Source: JALZBN01 sp035525375
Lineage (GTDB): Bacteria; Actinomycetota; Acidimicrobiia; Acidimicrobiales; AC-14
Direction: 5' to 3'
Length of the DNA stretch: 6,449 nucleotides
Assembly (NCBI GenBank): GCA_035525375.1
Contig: DATLEI010000119.1
Span: forward strand, 1-6,449
Shown here piece by piece: positions 1-5,906 of the stretch. How positions within the stretch are numbered: position 1 is the first letter of the stretch; each line of letters begins with the position of its first letter. Both the position numbers and the translations under genes were made by a program. The notes under the pieces are model-generated. The model was not told where the DNA came from, made no database searches, and was given only the letters and a program-made list of their open reading frames with translations.

Positions 1-334
1 GCGCCCCCGTGCAGACGCTGGTCGTGATCTGGTCGTCTCCCGCTTGGTCGCGCACCCAGTCCAGGTGGGCGATGTCGTCGACAGCCTCGCGTGCACCACG
101 GCCGCCCGGGTAGACGAGGAGGTCGATATGGCCGACGGCCTCCAGCGAGACCTGTGGGGTCATCACCAGGCCGCCCCCGCCTCGGACCGGCCCGTCGCCC
201 GACCGACCCACCGTCGTCGTGCGCCAGCCGTCGTCGGGATGCATCCGGGTCCAGCCACCGAGGACTTCGAACGGCCCGATGGCGTCGAGTTCCTGGACTC
301 CGTCGAACAGGAGGATTCCGATGGTCTTGGTCAT
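1..334 (-). CDS. DJ-1/PfpI-family protein, isonitrile hydratase-like (C-terminus outside window)
   Basis: The first 111 residues are visible and the frame stays open to the window edge. The N-terminus reads MTKTIGILLFDGVQELDAIG, the usual opening of the PfpI/GlxA branch of the DJ-1 superfamily. A glycine-rich turn (YPGG, residues 75-78) and the nucleophile elbow SVCTGA (106-111) follow, with Cys-108 as the expected catalytic cysteine. From family knowledge, Asp-17 and the Cys-Thr pair (108-109) match the positions used by bacterial isonitrile hydratases, which hydrate isocyanides to N-formamides. The start codon lies 2 bp after the substrate-binding protein stop, and GGAGG (345-349) sits 10 nt upstream inside that gene, so it is probably the last known member of the transporter operon. 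The unseen C-terminus matters: an added helix-turn-helix domain would make it a GlxA-type AraC regulator instead. The superfamily is secure; the reaction is inferred. Confidence 0.88.
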   Translation of the reverse strand, partial: MTKTIGILLFDGVQELDAIGPFEVLGGWTRMHPDDGWRTTTVGRSGDGPVRGGGGLVMTPQVSLEAVGHIDLLVYPGGRGAREAVDDIAHLDWVRDQAGDDQITTSVCTGA

Positions 335-336
335 TG

Positions 337-1383
337 CTAGAACGCCTCCGGGTGGATCGTCCTGGCCACGTCGACGACCGCCTTGATGGCGACGAGGCTC
401 GGTTGCTGGGCATGCCCGCTCACGACGACGTACTTCTTGTTCACCGACGCCGGCATCGAGGGGTGGAGCTTGGCGACCGTGTCGAAGGCGACGTCAGGGG
501 AGATCGCGCCCTTCTGGATGCCGGAGAGGTTGGTGATGATGTAGGCGTCCACCGGCTTGGAGGCGAAGGCCTCGTCGCTGATATTGATGATGGCTTGTTG
601 GGTCGGGGGCTGTGCACCGCTCCAGACGTTGGTGCCGCCGGCGAGACGAACGATCTCCTCCGGGATTCCACCGCCGAAGGGGCTGATTTTCCCGCCAGAG
701 ACCCAGAAGCTGGCGACGGGCGGCTTGGGCAGATTCCCAACTCGGCGTTGCACGTCCGCGAGCTGGCCCCGCATCCCGTCGACGATCTGCTTGGCCTTGG
801 CCTCGGCGCCGAACACCTCTCCGAGGAGAAGGATGTCATTGAGCTGGTCGTCGATCTTCAGTCCCGCCACGGCGCCGGGGCAGCCGTAGCTGAGTTGTAC
901 CGGCACTGCGGCGATCGAGGCGAGGTCAGCGGTGCTGACCGTCTTGTCCGTGTCGATGGCCTTCGGGAACGAGGGGATGACGAGATCCGGCAGGGCCGAG
1001 AGGAGCACTTCCTTCGACACCGAGTGGTCCGAGCTCGTTGCGCCGCCCAGGCTCGGTATCTTCGAGGTCTTATCCTTGTATTCGGGCAGGGCGTCGATGG
1101 TGTCCGGGTCGATGAACTGGCTCATGATGCGGTCGCCGGCCCCGAGGGCGATAACGATTTCGGCAACGGCGGTGTTGTCCACCACGACTCGCTGGGGCGC
1201 CTTGGCGATGGTGACCGGCTTGCCACATGCCGTGACCGTCCTCGGGTAGCTCGCGGCGGGAGTCGCCGGCGCCGTCTGGTTTGTCGGCGTTGCGGTGGGC
1301 GTGTCCGAGCCGCAGGCGCCGGCCACCATGGCGAGGATGCCAAGAGCCGGAGCTAGGCGGCGTGCGGTGAAATTGCGTCTCAT
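337..1383 (-). CDS. Substrate-binding lipoprotein of a FecB/BtuF-type ABC importer
   Basis: This 348-residue extracytoplasmic receptor should capture a metal chelate (siderophore, haem or cobalamin) and deliver it to the adjacent permease. It has an Arg-rich start, a hydrophobic stretch (residues 12-23) and a lipobox-like VAGAC ending at Cys-24, followed by a Thr/Pro/Ala linker (27-45), so it is probably a lipid-anchored protein. The fold signature of periplasmic binding protein family PF01497 is clear: APQRVVV (62-68), an AVAEIVIALG helix (72-81), a LLSALPDLVI segment (127-136) and GGTNVW in the second lobe. Cys-53 and Cys-168 are placed as in many actinobacterial relatives and may form a disulfide. 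Its ATG overlaps the ATPase stop as ATGA (1380-1383), with AAAGGAG 8 nt upstream (1392-1398). Length is normal. Ligand identity cannot be read from sequence. Confidence 0.93.
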   Translation of the reverse strand: MRRNFTARRLAPALGILAMVAGACGSDTPTATPTNQTAPATPAASYPRTVTACGKPVTIAKAPQRVVVDNTAVAEIVIALGAGDRIMSQFIDPDTIDALPEYKDKTSKIPSLGGATSSDHSVSKEVLLSALPDLVIPSFPKAIDTDKTVSTADLASIAAVPVQLSYGCPGAVAGLKIDDQLNDILLLGEVFGAEAKAKQIVDGMRGQLADVQRRVGNLPKPPVASFWVSGGKISPFGGGIPEEIVRLAGGTNVWSGAQPPTQQAIINISDEAFASKPVDAYIITNLSGIQKGAISPDVAFDTVAKLHPSMPASVNKKYVVVSGHAQQPSLVAIKAVVDVARTIHPEAF

Positions 1384-2222
1384 CGAGAGCGCTCCTTTGT
1401 CGTCAAAAGACGGTGATCGGGGGTATGAGAGTTGGTCGGGATGAGCGAGGGTGACTGCTCAAGCGGCCCGAAGGTGAGCAGGGGCCGTCCGGTGATGGGG
1501 TGTACGCCGCAATGGGCCCTGACGCCGAAGACCTCGGCCAGGCGTTCCGGGGTCATCACCTCGCTGACGGAGCCGACGGCGACAACGGCGCCCCGGTTCA
1601 CGAGGCAGACGGCGTCGCAGTAGGAGGCGGCCAGGTTCAGGTCGTGGAGAGCGGCGATCACAGTGACGCCGAGCCCGTGCACCAACTCCATGAGTCCGAG
1701 CTGGGCATGTATGTCGAGGTGGTTCGTAGCCTCGTCGAGGATGAGCACGCGGCTTTGCTGGGCGAGTGCACGAGCGACGAGGACTCGCTGCTTCTCTCCC
1801 CCGCTCAAGGTGGCGAAGGAGCGATGGGAGAACTCGGCCATCTCGACTCTGGCCAGCCCGTCGGCCACGATTCGCGCGTCCTCGAGGGAGTCACGCTCGA
1901 GGATGCGCTTGTGCGGGGTGCGCCCCATGGCCACGACTTCGGTGACGGTGAGATCGAACTCAGCAGGCGCTTCCTGCGCGACCACTGCAGAGCGTTGCGC
2001 CGACTCTTTGGCCGACAGGCGCCAGACATCGTCGTCGTCTAGGTGCACGACACCCATCGATGGACGGATTGACCGATAGATCGAGCGCAGGATGGTCGAC
2101 TTGCCGCTCCCATTGGGGCCGACAAGCCCGAGCATCTGTCCCGGCTCTGCGACCAGGTCGATGTCCTCGACGATGGTGGCGCTGTCGATTCGGACCTGGA
2201 CCCCTTCCAGATGGACACGCAT
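1380..2222 (-). CDS. ABC transporter ATP-binding protein, FecE/BtuD/HmuV type
   Basis: This 280-residue cytoplasmic ATPase powers the importer formed with the FecCD permease. Every expected motif is intact: Walker A GPNGSGKST (35-43), Q-loop Gln-83, signature LSGGEKQ (139-145), Walker B LILDE (160-164, catalytic Glu-164), D-loop NHLD (167-170) and switch His-193 in the segment ALHDLNLA. The motif AMGRTPH (98-104) and the TNHLD form are typical of iron-chelate and B12 importers. The open frame runs further upstream into the permease gene, but the family start is the ATG at 2222, which overlaps the permease stop as TGATG (2220-2224). This implies translational coupling; no strong ribosome site is visible there. 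The 3' end overlaps the next start by 4 bp. The C-terminal tail after about residue 245 is hydrophilic and unremarkable. Confidence 0.95.
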   Translation of the reverse strand: MRVHLEGVQVRIDSATIVEDIDLVAEPGQMLGLVGPNGSGKSTILRSIYRSIRPSMGVVHLDDDDVWRLSAKESAQRSAVVAQEAPAEFDLTVTEVVAMGRTPHKRILERDSLEDARIVADGLARVEMAEFSHRSFATLSGGEKQRVLVARALAQQSRVLILDEATNHLDIHAQLGLMELVHGLGVTVIAALHDLNLAASYCDAVCLVNRGAVVAVGSVSEVMTPERLAEVFGVRAHCGVHPITGRPLLTFGPLEQSPSLIPTNSHTPDHRLLTTKERSR

Positions 2223-3331
2223 CAGACTGCGACGCCCTGACAGTCGCGACGCCTCATCAACCACAAGAAGAACGGCGCACCCAAGAGGGCGGTGAAAATC
2301 CCGATCGGCAGCTCTGACGGCCGTTCGAGCGTCCTGGCCGCCAGGTCCACCCAGACGAGGTACGAGGCACCGAGGAGAGCGGCCACCGGCAGGACCCGTC
2401 GATGGTCGGCGCCCACGAGCATCCTGGCGATGTGGGGAATCATCAGGCCGACGAAGCCGATCGACCCTGCGACCGAGATGATCGTCCCGCTGACGAGCGC
2501 GCACGCAACCAGGAGCCTCACCCGGAAACGGTAGAGATTCACACCAAGCGCAGACGCGGACTCGTCGCCCATGAGCAGCGCGTTGAGGCCACGGCGCTGG
2601 AGGATCAACCAGCCGGTCGTGGCCAGCACGACGGCGGTGGGAATGGGGAGCTGGCTCCACTTGGCGCCGGCGAAACTGCCGAGGAGCCAGAACAGCACGC
2701 CGGCCAGGGCCTGCGTATTCGCGTGGATCACCAGGTAGCTGGTGGCGGCAGACAGAAGATGACCGATGGCCACGCCGGCCAAGATCAGCCGGGTGGGGTT
2801 GGATCGGCCGCTGCGTTGGCCCAAAAGGAAGACGAGAGCGAGGGCGACCATCGCGCCAATGAACGCAGCAGTCGACAAACCGATCCCGCCGAGCGCGCTT
2901 GACCCGAGAACGAGCACCGCTACCGCGCCGAGTGAGGCGCCCTGGTTGACACCGAGGATGTAGGAGTCGGCAAGGGGATTACGGACCAGCGCCTGCAGCG
3001 CGGTGCCGGCCACACTCAGCCCGGCACCGGCGACCATGGCCAGGACGACGCGGGGCGCCCGGAACGTCCAGATGATCCGGTCCTGCACGAGTGTGGATTT
3101 CTCGCCTCCGGGCGTGAGGTGCCGGAGGACGATCTGCCACACCTGCGCAAGCGGAATGCTGACGGCGCCGATGCTGAGCGCGACAAGTCCGCTGAACACC
3201 AGCAGCGCGGCGAGAAAGAGGAGAAACGGGGGGAACAACGCTCCCCCCAGCAGGTTCGGCGCCCCCTTCGATGCCTTCTTACCGGTTGACGGTGGCGTCT
3301 CGAACCGGGCTTCGGGTGCGCGAACGCTCAT
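2222..3331 (-). CDS. FecCD-family ABC transporter permease
   Basis: This 369-residue integral membrane protein should form, as a homodimer, the channel of an importer for an iron-siderophore, haem or cobalamin-type ligand. After a hydrophilic N-terminus (residues 1-30) come about nine or ten hydrophobic segments. Family hallmarks are the RAPRVVLAMVAGAGL segment (91-105), VAGTALQALVRNPLADSYIL (107-126), GFVGLMIPHIARM (292-304), which contributes the ATPase-contacting region, and PSELPIG (338-344) near the end. The ATG at 3331 is the only ATG upstream of the first hydrophobic segment, and an in-frame TGA lies five codons before it, so longer starts are excluded. No convincing Shine-Dalgarno sequence precedes it. 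It is the first gene of the transporter block, behind a 175-bp non-coding gap. The stop overlaps the ATPase start as TGATG. Confidence 0.95.
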   Translation of the reverse strand: MSVRAPEARFETPPSTGKKASKGAPNLLGGALFPPFLLFLAALLVFSGLVALSIGAVSIPLAQVWQIVLRHLTPGGEKSTLVQDRIIWTFRAPRVVLAMVAGAGLSVAGTALQALVRNPLADSYILGVNQGASLGAVAVLVLGSSALGGIGLSTAAFIGAMVALALVFLLGQRSGRSNPTRLILAGVAIGHLLSAATSYLVIHANTQALAGVLFWLLGSFAGAKWSQLPIPTAVVLATTGWLILQRRGLNALLMGDESASALGVNLYRFRVRLLVACALVSGTIISVAGSIGFVGLMIPHIARMLVGADHRRVLPVAALLGASYLVWVDLAARTLERPSELPIGIFTALLGAPFFLWLMRRRDCQGVAV

Positions 3332-3411
3332 CGCTTGCGGCGCGCGTCACGCAGTTGTGAATCCAAGGCCATCGGTCTTTTCGCCCCCCTTCGCGTCGAC
3401 AGCCTGCCGGT

Positions 3412-3477
3412 CCGTCGGGGCACCGTCCATCGGTGAAGACCCTGAGGGCGTCCCAGGGTCGTGCCAATCGTCGACGG
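3412..3477 (-). promoter_or_regulatory. Candidate structured RNA element upstream of the importer
   Basis: On the minus-strand transcript, CCGTCG (3477-3472) can pair with CGACGG (3417-3412) to close a junction. Inside it are two perfect-stem hairpins. One is GACCCTG/CAGGGTC (3460-3438), which extends by two more pairs, one of them a G-U wobble, to a 5-nt loop. The other is CACCG/CGGTG (3435-3421) with loop ATGGA. An alternative pairing, GGCAC (3465-3461) with GTGCC (3423-3419), is mutually exclusive with the second hairpin, so two folds are possible. No uridine run follows either stem, so a simple intrinsic terminator is unlikely. Such stems arise easily in GC-rich DNA, and I do not recognise a known riboswitch class. 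Confidence 0.3.
3438..3460. repeat. 23-bp inverted repeat with perfect 7-bp arms
   Basis: The arms GACCCTG (3438-3444) and CAGGGTC (3454-3460) are perfect complements around a 9-base spacer, and two inner pairs shorten the loop to 5 bases on the minus-strand transcript. It begins 47 bp after the cyclase-like stop codon. It could be the stem of an RNA element, a transcription attenuating or processing hairpin between the two gene blocks, or chance. No T-tract follows in the transcribed direction, which argues against a canonical Rho-independent terminator. Confidence 0.55.
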
Positions 3478-3503
3478 GGTCTAGCCTCTGTGCGGGAGCG
3501 CCC

Positions 3504-3515
3504 CTCTCATGAGAG
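3504..3515. repeat. 12-bp perfect palindrome over the cyclase-like stop codon
   Basis: CTCTCATGAGAG reads identically on both strands and contains the TGA stop of the cyclase-like gene. It could be a small protein-binding half-site pair or coincidence. With no spacer it cannot form a useful RNA hairpin. No second copy was noticed in the window. Confidence 0.4.
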
Positions 3516-4160
3516 CGTGAAGATGTTGGCCTCGATGGGCGAGTAGTGAGCGAAGGTCTCGGTGTGGGCCACCGAGTCCTGCTGCGGAACCTGGAGCTGC
3601 TGGGTTGCAGACTGCGTGACCAGCACGTAGGCCGAGCAGCCCACGACGCCCGAGACGTTGTTTTTGAGCAATTTGTGCGCCATGGTCACGTCGGGACCCA
3701 GGAGCTCCTCGTGACCCGCGATCGCCTGCACGACGTAGTTTCCCCAGTGCAGGACGAACTTGAGTTCAAGGCTCTGAAGGCCATGGCAGGCGGCGCAGTC
3801 GCAGAACATGAGCTTCACGGCTTCGTCGCGGCGCTCCTGAAATGCGGAATAACACTGCCTCATGACCTCGACAACCGAGTCGCCGCGGTACTCGAAATCG
3901 TCATCAGGCGCATACGCGAAGACCGCGTCCCCCTCGAGCTTCGACAACCGGAACGGTGGTACGAGTCGAGTGACGATACCGTCAAGCAGGGTGGTCATGA
4001 GCGGGTAGGCAGCAGGGAGTTCTGGCATCGTCGCCATCTCCGCACCATGTGCTGTTGCCACCGCCTGCAGGAACCCGGTGTAGCCCGAGATGTCTGCGAG
4101 CAGCAGTACCCCGCTCGTGGCTCGAGGACCACTCATCTTCGTTTCCGATTGCTGGCTCAC
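3507..4160 (-). CDS. DUF2652-type class III nucleotide cyclase homologue
   Basis: This 217-residue protein carries one cyclase homology domain and no membrane or sensor domain. LLLADISGYTGFL (19-31) is the first strand and helix with metal-ligand candidate Asp-23. LSKLEGDAVFAY (72-83) gives the second metal-ligand candidate Asp-78 and Lys-74 at the purine-specifying lysine position. ELLGPDVTMAHKLLKN (152-167) is the dimer and active-site segment. Aligned by spacing to mammalian adenylyl cyclase, Glu-152 replaces the adenine-contacting Asp, Thr-159 replaces the transition-state Asn and Lys-163 the Arg, so cyclase activity is doubtful. Cys-120, Cys-122, Cys-125 and His-126 form a compact CxCxxCH cluster that could bind a metal. 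The GTG start at 4160 has GGGGGAAGG just upstream; an internal ATG at residue 9 is possible. It follows the MBL hydrolase gene by 34 bp. Family assignment is from recalled motifs. Confidence 0.85.
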   Translation of the reverse strand: MSQQSETKMSGPRATSGVLLLADISGYTGFLQAVATAHGAEMATMPELPAAYPLMTTLLDGIVTRLVPPFRLSKLEGDAVFAYAPDDDFEYRGDSVVEVMRQCYSAFQERRDEAVKLMFCDCAACHGLQSLELKFVLHWGNYVVQAIAGHEELLGPDVTMAHKLLKNNVSGVVGCSAYVLVTQSATQQLQVPQQDSVAHTETFAHYSPIEANIFTLS

Positions 4161-4161
4161 G

Positions 4162-4170
4162 CCTTCCCCC
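4162..4170 (-). promoter_or_regulatory. Ribosome binding site supporting a GTG start
   Basis: GGGGGAAGG on the minus strand lies directly upstream of the GTG at 4160, with the GGGG core 6 nt away. It favours this GTG over the ATG eight codons later, which is preceded only by the weak GAAACGAAG. Confidence 0.6.
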
Positions 4171-4194
4171 TTTGATTGAATGGATCTTCACTCT

Positions 4195-5109
4195 TTAAAG
4201 CGTGACGGCCAGATTCTCGGCCGCAGCGACCACGGCGATGCCTGCGGCGTCCGCTGGCGAACGCACCGCTTCAAGCATCCGGTCGATGTCATCGTCGATG
4301 TGTGACGGATCGTGGTGGTAGAGGCACAGGCGCTTCACACCCGCCTCACGGGCCACGTGGAGCGCATACCCGGCGGTCGAATGACCCCAGTCGGGCTTGG
4401 CGCGAAACTCGGAGACGGTGTACTGGGCGTCGTGGATCAGGAGGTCCGCTCCGTCACATAGCTCGAGCACCACGTCGGCAATGCTGTGGAGGTCGGGAGG
4501 CGCCTGATGGTCGCTGATGTAGCAGAGAACCTTGCCGTCGAACTCGATTCGGTACCCTAGTGTCGGGCCCACGTGGGGGACCAGGCGCGATGTCACCCGG
4601 AAGGAGCCCACGGAGAAACTTTCCGCTGACAGGTCCCGGAAGCAGATGTCGCCTCTGAGGTCTCCCAGGTGGATCGGAAAATACGGCGGTCGCACGAGCG
4701 CCGCGAAGGCGTCAGCGAGCGAGCCGTCAGGCTGACGCGGTCCAAAGACATCGAGCCGGGCGTCGGGGTGATTGACGGGCGTGAAGAACGGCAGGCCAAG
4801 GACGTGGTCGTAGTGGAGGTGGGTCACAAGCGCCGTGCCCCGAAATCCCTCCCCGGGCTTTGCGTAGGCGCCGACAGAGGCGATCGAGGAGATCCCCGTC
4901 CCGAGATCGAGAAGGAGGGGTGCCTGTCCGTTGGCCGCAACGACCACGGATGAGGTGTGCCCCCCGTAACGATGCGACTCTCGAGACGAGCCGGGACAAG
5001 AGCCCCGCACACCATGAAACGTGACCTTCAGGGTCGCCCCTTTCTTCGTACAGAAGCGCCTGAGCGCGGGTGGCACACACCGCGTTGAGCGGTGGATCCG
5101 AGAACTCAT
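4195..5109 (-). CDS. MBL-fold metallo-hydrolase (phosphodiesterase-like family)
   Basis: This 304-residue soluble enzyme is expected to use two metal ions to hydrolyse a phosphodiester or ester. The core begins VTFHGVRGSCPG (29-40), then HRYGGHTS (46-53), LLLDLGTG (65-72) and the metal motif HLHYDH (97-102). Further along are YISDHQAP, with the bridging-Asp candidate, a LLIHDAQYT segment, WGHST with a His ligand candidate, and near the end the LCLYHHDPSH motif. This pattern belongs to the group containing PhnP-type cyclic phosphodiesterases and many uncharacterised bacterial MBL proteins; the substrate is unknown. The ATG at 5109 overlaps the methyltransferase stop as TGATG. It adds about 26 residues before the conserved core, and a possible CTG start exists at 5031. 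A longer frame upstream to 5400 only shadows the methyltransferase gene. The neighbouring cyclase homologue suggests a linked nucleotide substrate, which is inference. Confidence 0.9.
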   Translation of the reverse strand: MSSRIHRSTRCVPPALRRFCTKKGATLKVTFHGVRGSCPGSSRESHRYGGHTSSVVVAANGQAPLLLDLGTGISSIASVGAYAKPGEGFRGTALVTHLHYDHVLGLPFFTPVNHPDARLDVFGPRQPDGSLADAFAALVRPPYFPIHLGDLRGDICFRDLSAESFSVGSFRVTSRLVPHVGPTLGYRIEFDGKVLCYISDHQAPPDLHSIADVVLELCDGADLLIHDAQYTVSEFRAKPDWGHSTAGYALHVAREAGVKRLCLYHHDPSHIDDDIDRMLEAVRSPADAAGIAVVAAAENLAVTL

Positions 5110-5906
5110 CAACTCTGGCTCGGCACGAGGGCGGGTTTGCGGGCGCTGACCACGATGTAACCCAAGGACGGCATGATCTTGATGATGTTGCGCATCAGCC
5201 AGACCGTCTTGCTCAGATACGCAGGGCGCGAGAAAACCCTGCCCACTATCCGAACAGAGTTGGCCCAGCCCTCGTCCTTGACGAACACCTTCGGGTGCAT
5301 CAGCGCAAACGGCCCGGTCTTCGTCTCGACGTCCGTCAGCCCCGCGAAGGTGTACACGGACTGCCACTCCTTGACGTCGTCGAAGTTGATGCCCGGGCAC
5401 ATCTTCGGCTGACGGAGAATATCGAGCGCACGCTCATCCGGCGCCTCACGCCAGGCGAACTCCTGGTCGAGCAGCTGCCCGCCCGGCTTCAGGACGCGCG
5501 TGCACTCGCTGATGGCCTCGATGCGGGGACAGAACATCGTCACTGCCTCGATGACCACCACGTCGAAGAGGTTGTCCTCGTACGGAAGCCCGCACATGTC
5601 GGCCTCCTGATACGAAATTCGATCGCTGAGGCCAGCGGCGCTGGTGAGCTCCTCCGCCTTCTGCAGCATCAGCTTTGAGTGGTCGATGGCCGTCACCTGA
5701 CATCCGAAGCGCTGCACCATCTCGATTGCGGTCGCACCGACGCCGCAGCCGACCTCCAGCACGTGGTGATCGGGCTTGATCTCGGCCATCTCGAACAGCT
5801 GCTCCGTGGAGAGGTGGCCGCCCGGACGCACGACCTTCTTCCCCAGGACGGCGAGGAAGCTGTACGGGTCGAGCTCGTTGATCTCTTTCTTGGTCAACGA
5901 GCTCAT
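5109..5906 (-). CDS. Class I SAM-dependent methyltransferase
   Basis: This 265-residue cytosolic methyltransferase has a Rossmann core of the Methyltransf_11/25 type. Motif I VLEVGCGVG (49-57) binds SAM, Asp-75 ends the second strand and should contact the ribose, EADMCGLPY (101-109) is the adenine-pocket region, FDVVVIEAV (114-122) is motif II, and RVLKPGG (137-143) is motif III. The N-terminal part (DPYSFLAVLG, then RPGGHLSTEQL) and a C-terminal helical region ending in LGYIVVSARKP recall small-molecule methyltransferases related to sterol and quinone C-methyltransferases, but the acceptor cannot be predicted. The ATG at 5906 overlaps the upstream membrane-protein stop as ATGA and has AAGGGA 7 nt upstream (5914-5919). 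The stop overlaps the next start as TGATG, so all three genes look translationally coupled. No key motif is missing. Confidence 0.92.
   Translation of the reverse strand: MSSLTKKEINELDPYSFLAVLGKKVVRPGGHLSTEQLFEMAEIKPDHHVLEVGCGVGATAIEMVQRFGCQVTAIDHSKLMLQKAEELTSAAGLSDRISYQEADMCGLPYEDNLFDVVVIEAVTMFCPRIEAISECTRVLKPGGQLLDQEFAWREAPDERALDILRQPKMCPGINFDDVKEWQSVYTFAGLTDVETKTGPFALMHPKVFVKDEGWANSVRIVGRVFSRPAYLSKTVWLMRNIIKIMPSLGYIVVSARKPALVPSQS

Larger units (their letters stand above)
3332..3506 (-). other. Non-coding gap before the transporter genes, possible promoter or 5' leader
   Basis: This is the only intergenic stretch above 40 bp in the window. It separates the cyclase-like gene from the permease. 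I see no plausible gene: the short frames here start at TTG without a ribosome site or run into the permease in the wrong frame. I find no convincing -35/-10 pair, no metal-regulator palindrome of IdeR, DtxR or Fur type, and no cobalamin riboswitch B12 box. Read on the minus strand, the first half carries nested inverted repeats (annotated separately). An 8-bp direct repeat, CCATCGGT on the plus strand, occurs at 3369-3376 and 3428-3435. A leader or promoter role is inferred from position only. Confidence 0.45.

Noticed and set aside
91..1356. Plus-strand open frame of 421 codons opposite the substrate-binding protein gene
   Set aside because: The product is Arg/Gly/Asp-rich with no recognisable domain, and the opposite strand encodes a clear lipoprotein receptor over nearly the same span; it is a GC-rich antisense shadow.
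2223..2660. Upstream extension of the ATPase frame into the permease gene
   Set aside because: The extension has low-complexity Arg/Pro-rich composition, and the permease is unmistakable in the other frame. The ATPase family start fits the ATG at 2222.
3438..3460. Rho-independent terminator
   Set aside because: The stem is strong, but no run of T follows it in the transcribed direction (next bases TTCACC).
3279..3467. Small 62-codon minus-strand frame across the intergenic gap
   Set aside because: It would start at a TTG without a ribosome site, overlaps the permease N-terminus in another frame, and has no recognisable features.
3450..3469. Sigma-54-like promoter on the minus strand (TTGGCACG followed by TGGG)
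   Set aside because: The -24 half matches, but the required GC at -12 is missing, and sigma-54 is generally absent from actinobacteria, the suggested host group.
3332..3506. Cobalamin riboswitch upstream of the importer
   Set aside because: I looked for the B12-box consensus and the conserved core segments on the minus strand and found no convincing match.
5110..5400. Upstream extension of the MBL hydrolase frame
   Set aside because: It lies wholly inside the methyltransferase gene, which has all its motifs in its own frame, and the added residues resemble no domain.
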